DNA from: Poteriospumella lacustris
Lineage: Eukaryota; Sar; Chrysophyceae; Chromulinales; Dinobryaceae
Direction: 5' to 3'
Length of the DNA: 64,000 nucleotides
Assembly: GCA_008000375.1 (NCBI GenBank)
Contig: SMOI01000093.1
Location: 1 to 64,000 of the forward strand
A program made the position numbers and the translations under genes. This document shows, one piece after another, positions 1-10,813 of this stretch. The notes under the pieces were generated by a model. That model saw only the letters and a program-made list of their open reading frames with translations. It was not told the DNA's origin and made no database searches. The first letter of the stretch is position 1. Every line of letters starts with the position of its first letter.

Positions 1-97
1 AGAGCAACAATCGATTCTCATTTTTTGAAGATCCAGCCACAATTAGGGATACCATAATGCTGAAAATGACAGCGCATACTCCAAATCGTAACATCAT
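1..97 (-). CDS. 5' end of a probable secreted or membrane protein (runs off the left edge)
   Basis: On the minus strand two adjacent ATGs at 97-92 open a frame that stays open to the window edge (32 codons). It begins MMLRFGVCAVIFSIMVSLIV followed by AGSS and charged residues. A short basic N-terminus, a hydrophobic stretch of about 16 residues and small residues at a possible cleavage site make a classic signal peptide or signal anchor. Nothing of the mature protein is visible, so the function is unknown. An alternative minus frame over the same bases (ending FKK and a stop at 18-20) has no recognisable features. The call rests only on the signal-peptide shape. Confidence 0.4.
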   Translation of the reverse strand, partial: MMLRFGVCAVIFSIMVSLIVAGSSKNENRLLL

Positions 98-683
98 TGA
101 TGAACGAAACACAATTGATACAGGTACTTTGCCTGCGTCCTAATCTCTCTTTCGAAGACAACCCGACGCTTGCACAGAATCGATGTGTGCCAATGACTCT
201 CCTCACTAAGCAACTTCTAACAGCCAGTCTTGAAAACTCTACAGTACCCTTCACTCTTTTGTAAGATGCTTTCTATTGAATGTAGAGTTCAAAGTGGTTC
301 CTTTGCTGTTGTTGCTGGTTTGGTCTTTTGTCTTTTTGTCTTTGCTTCGTTGGGAGGAGGAGCCGTCGTCATCGTCGTCTCGTTGGAAGTGAGAACAGCA
401 GCGAAGGCTCTCTCTTGGCGCTATTTCACGTGCGTTGTCTCTGCTGTCGCTCTTGTTTGTTGCCATCATCATCCTAAGAACGGAGAGTGTTGTGTCCGGG
501 ATCATCATGTCGTTGACAGCCGGAGAGAGCATAAATGAATTAGCGTTGCCGTGAACACACAACTACGCATCAGTGAAAATATTACACGTGAATTGTCACC
601 TCGGTTCCTGTCAGAGACTAGTGACCGTGCGGGAGAGCCTTGCATCATAATTATTCCAATTCATTGAGCATCCCTTGCACATC
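98..683. other. intergenic, divergent promoter region
   Basis: Lies between the leftward partial gene and the rightward kinase. Both strands have open frames of about 100 codons here (230-538 plus, 251-562 minus), but they overlap each other, are of low complexity (Asp and Ser runs) and show no domain. I see no convincing gene. Confidence 0.5.
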
Positions 684-3308
684 ATGCTTCTCACAGCATT
701 ACTGAAACCTGCCGTTGTTGTCAATGGCAAAAAGTACAAAATTATGAGCCAAATTGGCGAAGGAGCCTTTGGGTACGTGTATCACGTGCGAAGTGCGCAT
801 GCGAATGACAAAGGCGACAGCTATGCGTTGAAGAAAATGATTTGCCAAACCGATGAGCAAATGATTGAAGCGAAGCGAGAGATGGATGTCATGCTGAAAA
901 TTGATCATTGCAACGTGATGCCGCTCCTGAACTTTTCGTATTTACGCAACAAGAAAGGACAAGATGAAGTGTACATGGTCATGCCTCTGTACCACAACTC
1001 CGTACAAGCCATCATCGATCATGGACCAGGTTTCCCGTATTGTGCCTTCAACGATGGCTTAGATGTCGTGAAAATTCTACGTCACTCGATGGAAGGATTA
1101 CGTGCTTTACATGAGGCAGGTTTCCGTCATGGCGACTTCAAACCGGCCAACATTTTAGTGACGGAGACATTCGATGCAGTGATTACTGACTTTGGAAGTA
1201 CATCACCGTTGGAAACAAAGGTGACATCAAGAGCCACCGCTTTACAAGTTCAGGACTTTGCTGCGTCGCATTCCACCGCGTCGTATCGCGCGCCGGAACT
1301 CTTTGATACCCCAAATGAATGCATCATCGATGGGAAAGCGGACATGTGGGCCCTTGGATGCACCATGTTTTGTTTATTGTTCTCACGGACACCGTTCGAA
1401 ACGGCAGTGGAAGGCTTGTCCACGTTGTCAGTGATGGCGAGTCAATACACCATCCCGGACGACAACATTTGGCCAGAAGACTATTTGGATCTTATTCGTC
1501 GTTGTTTGACTGTGGATATCGCCCAGCGAATAGATGCACAAGAGATGCAACTGAGTTTGAAGCGTCTGTCAGGTCCACCGCTGGATTTACAGCGACAAGT
1601 GAAAGCGAAAATCGCACCCCCCGTCGATAGCGCCGCAGCTGTTTCACCGACCTCAATCACTGGTAGCTTATCACAAGCCCAAGCGGCTGGAGAGGTTTCG
1701 CCTAATTCACCACCATCGGATGCTCATGCTGTTCCAGCTCATTCGACCATAGTACACGCGGAAAAGGTCAACGCGGTGCCGCCACCGCCTCCCGAGCAGC
1801 CGTCGTCGCCCGGATCGTTCCGTTTCTCGGCCGATTTCGCCAATTTCGAAGGGGCTCCCATAGGAGAAGAGAAAAGCAGCCAAGCGGAGGCAAGCAAGTT
1901 CTCTGGGGACGATACAAACCTGGAGGGTCACATTGCGCGCGATTCGTCCATCGGCGATTTCGCGTCGTCGTCGTTGTCGTTCAGTGCGGGGCGACGAGAC
2001 TCGTGGGGAGGCTTTGTGTCGGTGGGCAGTCGTCAAGAAGCCTCTAGTCTTGTGGCTGCCTTAGTCGCAGAGGTTGCCTCTTCCAACGCGGCTGCTGACG
2101 ATGAGGGCAGCGCTGAAGATGCTGCGGCGAAGGCGGAGGCCTCGTCAGTGGCGGCTACAGGTACCGCTGTTTGTTCCACTATCAACTAACTGTGTTTCCG
2201 CAGAACTCGCTAATCGATCTTCACTTGTGTGGTGCATAGACTCGCCGTTTGTTGTCGACATGCAGGGATCAGGCAGTGAAGGGCCCAACAAGGACGGGTC
2301 CGAGTCGATGACGACCAGCATGGTCGACGTCGCCATCTCGGAGCATACCGACGACGACAACGACGACGCGGCAGAGGTCCAATCCACCGGCCAACAACCA
2401 GAGGACCACGCCTCAGATGACGCAGAAGACGACGACGAAGAAGAATTTGGCGATTTCTCGTCCACTACCGTCGCACCGATTGAAACTGCCACGGGGCCTC
2501 GGTTGACACATCCATCGGACGTACCGCCACATGTCACGACGGATGGTTCCACGGCCGGTGGTGGTCCCGTTGCTTCGGAAGATCGTTCGAAAGCCTCGTC
2601 ACCGACCGTGGACTTGCATCAACATCTGCTTCACGAAGCGACCATGGCTGAGCACGTGCTCAAACAGGGCAAGGTGTACATGATGCGTCTGGGTGGTTTC
2701 CCCAAGAAAATGATGCGAAAAGAGGTAACACCCACGTTGGGACCGTCGTCGTTGTTTGACAAGCGTTGCTGACTGACTGACTGACTGATCGGTTGTGTAC
2801 TCTGGTGTGTGTATAGGTGTGGCTGGTGGTGACCTCTACGGGGCTTATCGTGCAGAAGGAGAGTGGAGCCACGTCGGAACACAGCAAGATTCATGAGCTG
2901 CTGTCGTTTCATCAGCCGTTGTCGTTGACCCCGTCGGATACCTTGACGGTGGGGTTGAACGGGCTGCTGATGAACGGTTTCAGCCCCTTGGCCTTGTCCT
3001 CGTCGACGTCGTTGTCCGCCTTTTCGCACCCATCAACGCCATCGTCGTCGATGTCGACCGTGAGCGAAGACAACGACTGGGTGCAGATCGACCTGTCGCC
3101 GAAGGGCTCCGCGTCGTCTTCGTCGTATGGCATCGTCGTCGCACCGCCCGCTGCTTCCACCACCACGACCACTACCACGTCCAGCCACCGGGTGCGATCT
3201 CGCTTCGTCGCCTGTCGAATAGAGCTGGCCTTTCCGAACAAAGACGAGTTGAATGAATGGATGGATGTGATCTGGCAGCAGTACGAAGTGACGCGAGGAT
3301 TCACGTAG
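684..3308 (+). CDS. STK16: STK16/NAK-type serine/threonine kinase with C-terminal PH domain
   Basis: Three exons: 684-2160, 2204-2724 and 2817-3308, giving 829 aa. Residues about 10-300 are a protein kinase: Gly loop GEGAFG, Lys in YALKK, DFGS, RAPE. The stretch SRATALQVQDFAASHSTASY before RAPELF, and IDGKADMWALGC after it, match the STK16/MPSK1 subfamily. The catalytic loop reads HGDFKPAN, so the usual HRD Arg is Gly although the Asp is kept. Residues about 320-640 are a disordered Ser/Pro/Asp linker with adaptor-like motifs (DFANFE, WGGF, EEFGDF). The last exons encode a PH-like fold starting GKVYMMRLGGF and ending in a helix with ELNEWM. Human STK16 has no PH domain and is anchored by lipids, so PH binding to membrane lipid would replace that anchor (inference). 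The first intron has a CTAAC branch-like site; an acceptor at 2239 would also keep the frame. Confidence 0.85.
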
Positions 3309-4111
3309 GACCTTGGTCGTCTGCCCGGCCGGCCGACCGAGAACCCGCCCGAAGAAAACCGAAGAAAAACCTCCACAAAAAAACGCCCATAGAAAATCCC
3401 CCACAAACAAAGCAACTGCACAATTTCCCGCCGCCAGTGCTGCCATGGCAACGGAGCCTCATTACATGTGACGATCGCTGTTCGTTTCGATTTCTTCTCA
3501 ATGGCCCGGCCCGCCTTTCTCCCTCTTCCAACGTCCTCTGAGTCCACCAGAACTATTGCTTCCGCACGATCTCCATGGCCTCTCTCGTATGCATTGACAT
3601 CTGCGACTCTCCCGTGTGGTCGATACCTGGAGGAGAGAGGGAGGGAGGGAGGGAGGGAGAGGGAGGGAAGGTCACCTGATTCGTTGATTTCGCTACTTTG
3701 CCTTTCTTTTTTGTTTTGTTTGTTTTGTTTGTTTCGTGCGCACCTTCGCGCGACGTGTGTGTCCCTCAGACACAGGCTGTTGCTGTGCGCACGCGCCAAG
3801 TGCGTGCTGCGGGACGGCTTCTCGTCCGTCCTACTCTTTTCGCCAATTTCTACGTTCGCCACCCTGTACAAATCCTGCTGCCCGGTGCTGCATAATCATT
3901 TTCTCTCTCGAGCCATCCACCGCTATCCACCGTTATATGTTATCGACAAAAACCGTCACAATAGACTTCTATGAGAGCAGCACTAGAGGCTGGGTCGAGG
4001 ACGGTCACCAATGGGTATTTACAGAGTTGGCACAGGCAGGCGACGACGGCTAAAAAGGAGAATCACCGACAAGGGACGGACAATAAACGACGCGAAACTC
4101 CCCATCTGCCG
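3309..4111. other. intergenic, convergent 3' regions
   Basis: Joins the 3' ends of the kinase and UBE2J2. It contains a purine tract of GGGA repeats at about 3631-3670 and T-rich stretches. Long frames here are low-complexity antisense shadows. No gene seen. Confidence 0.5.
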
Positions 4112-4901
4112 CTACAGAGACATGGACAGCAACGCCCAGGTACAGGCCACCACTGCGGCGAGAATACCCAGAATGGTCGTCCAGGACGCTTGAGGACTCT
4201 TGTCCTGCGTCACCGACGAAGAGACGGCAGCGACGGACGGCGGCGGCGCGGTCTTCTTTCGCTCTTCATGCAGCTCCACCAGATCCGGGAACAACTCGCA
4301 GAACGTTCTACAACAAGACAATCGTCATTACACACCATCAAATCAGCAGCGGTAGAACGGGAGGGGGGTGAGTTGCGTACTGGTTCTTGACGTTGTATTC
4401 GAGTGATTCGGAGGCGAATCGCTGCTTGTCCTGTGACGTCGTCGTGATGCTTCCGTATGTCGGTTGCTCAGACGGATCGAGCATGAATGTATACAGGCCC
4501 AGGAGAATGGTGCCCACGGACCACTACATAGACAAACAAGAGAGCGAGAGGGACAACAGGGGTCAACAATGAGCGCGTCATCCGAAGCGACGATCGCTTA
4601 CCAATGGGTTCCACGTCTCTGGATGGAAGTCAGATATCGACAAACAAAGACGCGTGCTGGGTTTGAAACGACCATTCGGTGTGAACATCTGAATACTGGG
4701 AGGTTTGTGCGGATATTCTTTGGGGAACAGCACCATGCCATGATAGAAACCACCTTCGTAAGGAGAACCTTTGGCCCCTTCGATCACATAATGCCATTCC
4801 AACAAATTGGTTTCCTTTGGCGCAGCGCGAATATTTTCAATGGGTTTCTTTCGAATTTCTGTGTATTCCTTACGGAGCCGGGCCAGGCAAACGGAAGTCA
4901 T
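4112..4901 (-). CDS. UBE2J2: ubiquitin-conjugating enzyme E2 J2, tail-anchored in the ER
   Basis: Exons on the minus strand: 4901-4602, 4523-4381 and 4307-4112, giving 212 aa. The E2 core covers residues about 1-150: LEWHYVIEG, PYEGGFYHG, the J-type TPNGRF in place of HPN, and the catalytic Cys at residue 86 in TRLCLSISDFHPETWNP. Exon 3 carries the family segment FCELFPDLVELHEERK and ends in one hydrophobic helix (TTILGILAAVVACTWALL) five residues before the stop, the tail anchor of Ubc6/UBE2J2. The family works in ER-associated degradation with membrane E3 ligases. Splice phases 0 and 2 agree at both junctions. The start fits the family; an upstream non-coding exon cannot be excluded. The gene points away from rimM. 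Confidence 0.93.
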
Positions 4902-5367
4902 TGTTTTCGGTGTTTCCTGGTTGGTATGGGTTCGGCGGCTGAGTATTGCTACGCACGGCGATTGTTCCCGCTAATATCACGTAATATTTTTTTGTTTTCC
5001 CCACAGCAACGTCGTTGCGTGCGTTTCTATTATGATTCAATCGATACCGAGTTCTACAAATTCAGTCTCCCAAGACAAAAGGACAGAAGAACAAGAGTGC
5101 GGACTTCTTCTTCGGCGAGCGCCATGTGGCCAGCGGAGGCGCTAACGGCACGTTTGACTCCAAAGCAAACGTCCAATGGAGAACAAACGCGCTAAGTTTG
5201 GCATCAAACGGGGTGACCCGCCTCCTCACAGCCGTCTCACCGTCTCACTCGCTGATCATTATGTATCGATGGAAATATAAATCATCACAATAATCATTTC
5301 CAGCACCAAACCATCGAAGGAAAAAGGTGATCGAAAGGGGAAAACCAACGTGGGGCATGATGGTCTG
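4902..5367. other. intergenic, shared divergent promoter of UBE2J2 and rimM
   Basis: No supported coding frame. AT-rich patches occur at about 4975-4995 and 5260-5300. Confidence 0.5.
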
Positions 5368-6534
5368 ATGTTTATCTTTTGTTGGTTTGTGGTTGGACTC
5401 TTTCTCGTGGGTGATGCTTTCGTGGTCAAGTCATGGGTGGCTGAAGGACTGTCTGTGCACCGACAACGGTCTGCACTTGATGGAATGAACAGACGGCAGC
5501 TGGTGGGTCGACGCGAAGCAAGGATAAGCGACCATGACAATCTGACATCGACATCGATGGCTTCAGATGGGTTATCGACAGTGCCATCGAGTAGACGACA
5601 CCACAAGAACAAGTACGAGCACTTGTCGACGAAGAAGATGGACCCGCTGCAAGTCGCGATCGACGGGGTTCAAAAACAGGCGAAGAAATTGGAAGATGAG
5701 GTCACTGTGACGGGGACCACTATTCCCACGGTCCAGGGGTCCAACGCAGTGGACGTCGCGAAGAAACCGACAAACAGCGGCAGTTGGTTCAGTAGCCGCT
5801 CTGTTGTTCCTGCCGATCCATCGACGTTCGGGTACACGGAAATCGGTCGAATAATTGGGCCGCATGGCATCAAGGGCGAAGTCAAAATGGAAATTTCAAG
5901 CGATTTCGCCGATTATCGAGTGAAGTCCGGCGGCGTTTTGTATCTGAAGAAACCAACGCGTCGATCACCTCGACCAGTAGTGGTGCTCGCCAGCCGAAAA
6001 GTCGATGGCAATCAATATCTCGTCACGTTACAAGGAATTCGAAACAGATTACTGGCAGAAAAGCTGACCAGATATGTGGTGTTTGCCAAACGTGACGATC
6101 GCCCGCAGTTGGACGACGACGAATATTTGCTGAACGATTTAGTGGGCCTCAAGTGCTATCTGTCACTGGATGACTTGTCTGCCAAAAGACACTTCGCCAA
6201 AGTAGAAGGGGTAGTTCCTCCCGACGAACTGGTGGATCCTCCGTTGAGATCAAAGATGCACTCGTTGTTGGAGGTGCGGCTACGAAACACCACCCAGCAT
6301 TGTTTGGTGCCCTTCGTTCCAGCGATCGTGGTTGATGTGCTTCTTGACCAAGCTGCACTTATTATAGAACCACCAGAGGGGCTCTTATCATTTACGTACG
6401 AAGTGGATACGAAAGTCACGATTCGCGGGTATCTGCCCAGTCGAGTGACGTGGCTGTCGGACGCTGAACGCGAGCGATTGATGAGAAATAGCGTGCAGCT
6501 GTTCGCCGACGGCGGGGTCGTAGTGGACGAATAG
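5368..6534 (+). CDS. rimM: RimM-type 16S rRNA processing factor with bipartite plastid-targeting leader
   Basis: Single exon, 388 aa from the ATG at 5368 (the frame opens upstream at a GTG). The N-terminus MFIFCWFVVGLFLVGDA is a signal peptide. The predicted cut leaves Phe at +1 (FVVKSW), followed by a Ser/Thr/Arg-rich transit-like stretch to about residue 150. The RimM barrel then begins at YTEIGRIIGPHGIKGEVKME, and the PRC-like C-terminal domain contains VPFVPAIVVDV and the family signature EPPEGLL. RimM binds ribosomal protein S19 and assists maturation of the 30S head. Here it most likely serves plastid ribosomes. The Phe after the signal peptide matches the ASA-FAP rule of heterokont, cryptophyte and haptophyte plastid import (known); localisation is inferred. 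Confidence 0.9.
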   Translation: MFIFCWFVVGLFLVGDAFVVKSWVAEGLSVHRQRSALDGMNRRQLVGRREARISDHDNLTSTSMASDGLSTVPSSRRHHKNKYEHLSTKKMDPLQVAIDGVQKQAKKLEDEVTVTGTTIPTVQGSNAVDVAKKPTNSGSWFSSRSVVPADPSTFGYTEIGRIIGPHGIKGEVKMEISSDFADYRVKSGGVLYLKKPTRRSPRPVVVLASRKVDGNQYLVTLQGIRNRLLAEKLTRYVVFAKRDDRPQLDDDEYLLNDLVGLKCYLSLDDLSAKRHFAKVEGVVPPDELVDPPLRSKMHSLLEVRLRNTTQHCLVPFVPAIVVDVLLDQAALIIEPPEGLLSFTYEVDTKVTIRGYLPSRVTWLSDAERERLMRNSVQLFADGGVVVDE

Positions 6535-6649
6535 TGCGTTCACCATTATGTATATACCCTAAAAAAAGGAGACTTATTTCTATTTACAGGGAGCTTCATC
6601 GACACTGATTGATGGCAGAGTATGTACAGTAGTAGGCAGCAGGCCGCGC

Positions 6650-7387
6650 CTACATGTGGTCGTGAAGGCGACTCAATTCGTCTACTTTAAGCGACAGATC
6701 ACGCATCATCGCCTTTTCTTGTTGTGGTTTGATGCCAATACGTCGCATTTCCTCCAAGTGTTGAGTGCGTTCCTCAATTTCACGTTGAATGTGCTGGGCG
6801 AATTGTTCGTTGGTGGACAAGGCCTTCTGAGAGTTGCTGCGGACGACCATGAGGCCTCGTTTCTGACGAATGGTATCAAGTCGTTCCATTTCTTTCCTTC
6901 GCTGCTGAACTTCGAAGGGAGCTTCACCAACAGGCATTGTCAGCTCTTCCGGGAGGGCTTTCCCACCTTTGAAGGTGAAGATTTGAGTCAGACGATCCTT
7001 TTCCGCATCTACTGCAACCGGCTTAACAAATGCAGGGCGATAATGCTCTTGTCGCATACGAATATCATCGATGTCATGCTGAATCATGGTCAAATTCTTC
7101 CGCTTGGGAATGTAGTCGATCGGTTTGATGTTTTCTTGCTCCGCACTTCGCCCCGTCGGTTTGGGAACAGCGACTTTCACATCACGACGAGTTGCTTTAC
7201 GTGGATCAGCAGCATCACTTCTTGCACCACCAGGAATGAAACCCTTGCGATCGACCGTCTCTTGCTTGACTTTGGGTTTAGGATAACTGATCTTCGGTCG
7301 ATTTTGTCCATAAATGGATCCCAGCAAGCTTCCCAGTTCTGTTCCTTGGAACTGCTTCCAGTTATCCAATGAATCTTCTCCGTTCAT
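6650..7387 (-). CDS. UPF0193 (EVG1/C22orf23) family protein, probably flagellar
   Basis: Single exon, 245 aa. The family signature is in the second half: HYRPAFVKPVAVDAEKDRLT with IFTFKGGK, then a coiled-coil segment FAQHIQREIEERTQHLEEM, and a C-terminal helix RDLSLKVDELSRLHDHM. The order and spacing match human C22orf23 (REQFKPQ with EKEKQRLQNIF, then EIQERKEFLADME). The family is conserved mostly in flagellated eukaryotes, but its biochemical role is not established. The N-terminal 130 residues are basic and Pro-rich, probably disordered. Assignment is by remembered sequence pattern. IQCH in this window also fits a flagellated cell. Confidence 0.7.
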   Translation of the reverse strand: MNGEDSLDNWKQFQGTELGSLLGSIYGQNRPKISYPKPKVKQETVDRKGFIPGGARSDAADPRKATRRDVKVAVPKPTGRSAEQENIKPIDYIPKRKNLTMIQHDIDDIRMRQEHYRPAFVKPVAVDAEKDRLTQIFTFKGGKALPEELTMPVGEAPFEVQQRRKEMERLDTIRQKRGLMVVRSNSQKALSTNEQFAQHIQREIEERTQHLEEMRRIGIKPQQEKAMMRDLSLKVDELSRLHDHM

Positions 7388-7744
7388 TTATAGGTACGTG
7401 GTGGACAGATGTCACAGAACTATACAATTGTATTTCTTGATGATTTAGAACTGTTTTGTTCGGTGGTTGTTTGGCGGGAAAATGACCGAGGACCGAGGAC
7501 CGAGGCGCGTTTTGTAACGGACATGAGATCCTATTAGTTGGGTAGTCTGTGTCTGCGTTGTGTGTGCATCCCCGCACCGCTGCACCGCTTGCCCGTGCTC
7601 GGTGCATGCCTCAAGCTGTTGGGAAGACTCGACGTCTGTAATTGTTGAGCGAAGAAATAGAAGATATTTCAGACAACACTATCCACTTGAGCGAAGAGGG
7701 TGGTTTTCCTTTTTTTTGATATCGGAAAACGACGTGCTTTGTTG
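7388..7744. other. intergenic, divergent promoter region
   Basis: Between UPF0193 (leftward) and the first VWA gene (rightward). It has a short direct repeat GACCGAGGACCGAGG near 7482. No supported gene. Confidence 0.5.
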
Positions 7745-8965
7745 ATGGGTGATCATATTCCAGTCGTAGTGGCCTACGCAGTCCCCGACTCGCCTCTTCC
7801 GGCGGGAAAATTGGACGTTGTTGCCTCCGCACCGCCAAGTCGGGAGGACCCACCAAGTTTTCATCCTATGGATAGTTCAGCTCTCCAGGGCGCGCTGAAT
7901 GAGGGAGGGGCCAGAGAATTTTTGTCACAGCATCGCTGGCCACCGGCGCTACAAGAAGCGCTGTTGCAGAATCTGAAGAAGACCCCCATTCGCTTTTTCA
8001 TTTGTGACGATTCCGGAAGTATGGCGATTGATGATGGCAATCGCATCGTCGAGAGTCACGGCAAAGTTCAAATGGTGAAGTGCTCCAGATGGACGGAACT
8101 CGGCGAAGCGATGAGATTCCACATCGGTCTGGCTCACGCAGGAAGCATCCCTACTGAGTTCCGTATGCTCAACTCTTCTGCACCAATCCACATTGGATTT
8201 GATCCCAGTGAACCAGCTGATGGTGCACGCAAGATGCTCAGTTTGTTCGATAATTCACCGGGCGGTGGTACTCCCTTGTGTCGCCACATTCGCGATATCG
8301 CCGCGAAGATTGCCGAACAAGCGCCACGCTTACGTTCACGTGGTCAACGGGCGTGTGTCATCATCGCTACGGATGGAGAGTCATCGGATGGGTCCGTTTC
8401 CGAGGCTCTGCGCCCGTTGAAGGATCTCCCATGTTGGGTCGTCGTGCGTTTGTGCACGAACGAAGACAAAGTCGTCGAGTAAGTCCCAGTGTTTGTTCAC
8501 ACATCCTGTCCCTGTTGTGCTCATGTACTGTATTGAACTGTCTGCCACAGCTATTGGAACAACGTAGACGCTGAAATCGAGTTGGAAATCGACGTGTTGG
8601 ACGATCTGCAGGGAGAAGCCCAAGAGATTCGCAAAGTCAACCCGTGGTTCACCTATAACGATATCATGCATCGCATGCGTGAATTTGGCGTGAGCATGAA
8701 GGAGTTTGACATGCTGGATGAAAGTCGGTTGTCGCATGAGCATTTACGTAAGATATGCAGCATGATCTACGGCAAAGCGGACATCGATCGGTTGCCGCTG
8801 CCGGAGATTGATATCCATGGCTTTTGCGAAGGAATGTTGCAGTTGGGTGCTCGACCGCAGTTTCAAGTTTGGTCACCAGCACAGCGTCGATTTGCTCCGT
8901 GGGTGGATTCGAAACGATTAGCTTCGGAATATGGCCAGAAGACTAGTTCATGTATTGTCTCGTGA
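7745..8965 (+). CDS. VWA-domain protein with C-terminal CaaX motif (paralogue 1)
   Basis: Exons 7745-8478 and 8551-8965 (72-base intron, phase 2), 382 aa. The ATG at 7745 is chosen because upstream codons in the frame lack an ATG. A Pro-rich N-terminus of about 40 residues leads to a shared block GGAREFLSQHRWPPALQEAL and a von Willebrand A domain. The full MIDAS is present: DDSGS, the Thr in GGGTPLC, and the Asp in ATDGESSDG. The C-terminal half is a conserved helical region (FTYNDIMHRMREFG, IYGKADIDRLPLPEIDI). The protein ends CIVS, a prenylation CaaX box, so it is probably membrane tethered. Two close paralogues lie in the window (9698 and 29712). The cellular role is unknown; metal-dependent ligand binding is expected of VWA domains. 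Confidence 0.85.
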
Positions 8966-9697
8966 GCGCAGCCAGTCAAAGTAACGGTGGCTGTACGTGG
9001 TACTCGCTTGTTTTGTGCACGTTCTTTTGTGCTGATTGTTTTGCTTGTTCTTTTTTGTGTTGTGTTGTGTTCGCTTCCTGTATTCTCTTCTTCGTCGTTC
9101 CAGGGACTTACCCAGTCATAGCTGCGACCGTCGAGGTAGCAGTAAAGAACTTGATCGTCGCGTCGATGACTCTTCTTCGTTATTTCCACCCGAAAACCCC
9201 CACAACTTATTATGCCTTGACCGTCTGCAGTGTAAAGTGTAAAGTGTAAAGAAATTGTCATCGGTTGAACAGCTACTGTACTTAGGCGGCGATACGTTTG
9301 CGCGCAAGCTTCGATTTATCTACACCGCATGGTCGCCACAGCGACTGGAGCTTCTGCTTCTGCTTCTGCTTCTGCTTCTGCTTCTGCTTCTGCTTCTGCT
9401 TCTGCTGCAAGCTGAGATTGTTACCGCCGTCCGAACCACCGCCACCAGCAGTATATCGATGAAAGACAGCAGTAAACGATGCGGAGATATAGTGCCCAGT
9501 GCCAACTGATACGGGTGACGTAGTAGCGGCCGTTTCAATTCTGCTCGCCAACCGGCAGCAGCAGCAGCAGGACAGCGACCAGGACCATCCGCCGCGGGAT
9601 ATCTTCTTTTCCTTTCACCTTTACCGGGCGTCGAGGGTGATTTACACGGAAACTCTCAGACAAAGATTTTTGTTTTGTTTTTCTCTTCTTCAGTAAA
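8966..9697. other. intergenic between tandem VWA genes
   Basis: Holds a threefold AAAGTGT repeat at about 9230-9250, the CTTCTG hexamer array (9351-9408, listed separately), a CAG run near 9550 and a T-rich stretch just before the next ATG. No gene seen. Confidence 0.5.
9351..9408. repeat. (CTTCTG)n hexanucleotide array
   Basis: Nearly ten perfect copies of CTTCTG in tandem, between the two tandem VWA genes. Open frames through it give only Leu or Lys/Gln runs, so it reads as a microsatellite rather than coding sequence. Confidence 0.9.
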
Positions 9698-10813
9698 ATG
9701 GCACACGTCACGGCTTCTGCACCACCGCCACCCCCACCGCCGCATGCGCCTGGAGCGACTGCACCGCAGGCCCCAGGACAGGAACCAGGAATGGAGGGAT
9801 TTTTCCGCGGCATTCAAAATGATGGAGGTGCGCGAGAATTTTTGTCGCAACATCGTTGGCCCCCAGGTTTGCAGGAGGCATTCATTCAGAATCTCACGAA
9901 GACACCCATTCGCTTCTTCGTTTGTGACGATTCCGGCAGCATGGCGACCTCGGATGGGCATCGCATTATTGAGAACCACGGAAAGTTTCAAATGGCACCC
10001 TGTACTCGGTGGACAGAATTGGGCGATGCGATGAAGTTCCATGTTGGCTTGGCGCAAGCGGGTTGCATTCCAACGGAATTCCGCATGCTCAACTCCTCTG
10101 CCCCGATTCGCATTGGCTTTAGCCCTGACGAGCCGTTAGAGGCGAAGCAAAATATGTTGGCGCTCTTCGAGAACTACCCTGGTGGTGGAACGCCCCTGTG
10201 TCGCCACATCCGTGAAATTGCGTCGCAGATCTCCTCCTACACGCCGGCGTTGCTTTCTCGTGGCCAACGCGCATGCGTTATCATCGCCACCGATGGCGAG
10301 TCCTCTGATGGCGACATCGCCGAAGCTTTGCGTCCCTTGAAGGATCTCCCCTGTTGGGTCGTCGTTCGCTTGTGCACCAACGAAGATCGCATTTCCGACT
10401 ACTGGAACGGCATCGATGCGCAGCTGGAGGTGCAGATGGATGTTCTGGATGATTTGAGTGGAGAAGGAGGTGAAATCTTCAAGGTCAATCCCTGGTTGAC
10501 CTATTGCGACATTTTGCATCGAATGCGTGAGTTTGGCATCAGTTTGAAAGAATTCGACACGTTGGACGAGGCGGCTCTGCCACTGGAGATGTTCCGCAAG
10601 GTCTGCGCGGTCATTTATGGCAAGGCGGACATCGATCGTCTGCCATTGCCGGAGGTTGATCTTCCTGGCTTCTGTGAGGGATTGAATCAATTGAACACGC
10701 GTCCGCAGTTCCAAGTCTGGTCTCCAGTGCACAAGAAAATGCTGCCCTTTGTGGATGTGAAGCGAGTGGCCCGTCAATACGGCGCCCACAAATCATCCTG
10801 CGTCATTGTTTAA
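9698..10813 (+). CDS. VWA-domain protein with C-terminal CaaX motif (paralogue 2, intronless)
   Basis: Single exon, 371 aa, starting at the ATG at 9698. Same architecture as the gene at 7745: Pro-rich start, GGAREFLSQHRWPPGLQEAF, VWA domain with MIDAS residues D77, S79 and S81 (DDSGS), then GGGTPLC and ATDGESSDG, then the conserved helical C-terminal region. It ends CVIV, a CaaX box whose last residue could suit either prenyl transferase. The intron that both other paralogues keep at the codon before Tyr-Trp-Asn is missing here (the coding reads straight through DYWNG). This suggests intron loss, for example by recombination with cDNA. Function unknown. Confidence 0.88.
   Translation: MAHVTASAPPPPPPPHAPGATAPQAPGQEPGMEGFFRGIQNDGGAREFLSQHRWPPGLQEAFIQNLTKTPIRFFVCDDSGSMATSDGHRIIENHGKFQMAPCTRWTELGDAMKFHVGLAQAGCIPTEFRMLNSSAPIRIGFSPDEPLEAKQNMLALFENYPGGGTPLCRHIREIASQISSYTPALLSRGQRACVIIATDGESSDGDIAEALRPLKDLPCWVVVRLCTNEDRISDYWNGIDAQLEVQMDVLDDLSGEGGEIFKVNPWLTYCDILHRMREFGISLKEFDTLDEAALPLEMFRKVCAVIYGKADIDRLPLPEVDLPGFCEGLNQLNTRPQFQVWSPVHKKMLPFVDVKRVARQYGAHKSSCVIV

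Noticed and set aside
2912-3871. 319-codon minus-strand frame overlapping the kinase PH exons
   Set aside because: Antisense to a supported exon; repetitive Val, Asp and Arg runs from GTC/GAC repeats; no domain.
9351-9408. Regular short repeat considered as a CRISPR-like or protein repeat
   Set aside because: Perfect six-base units without spacers: a microsatellite.
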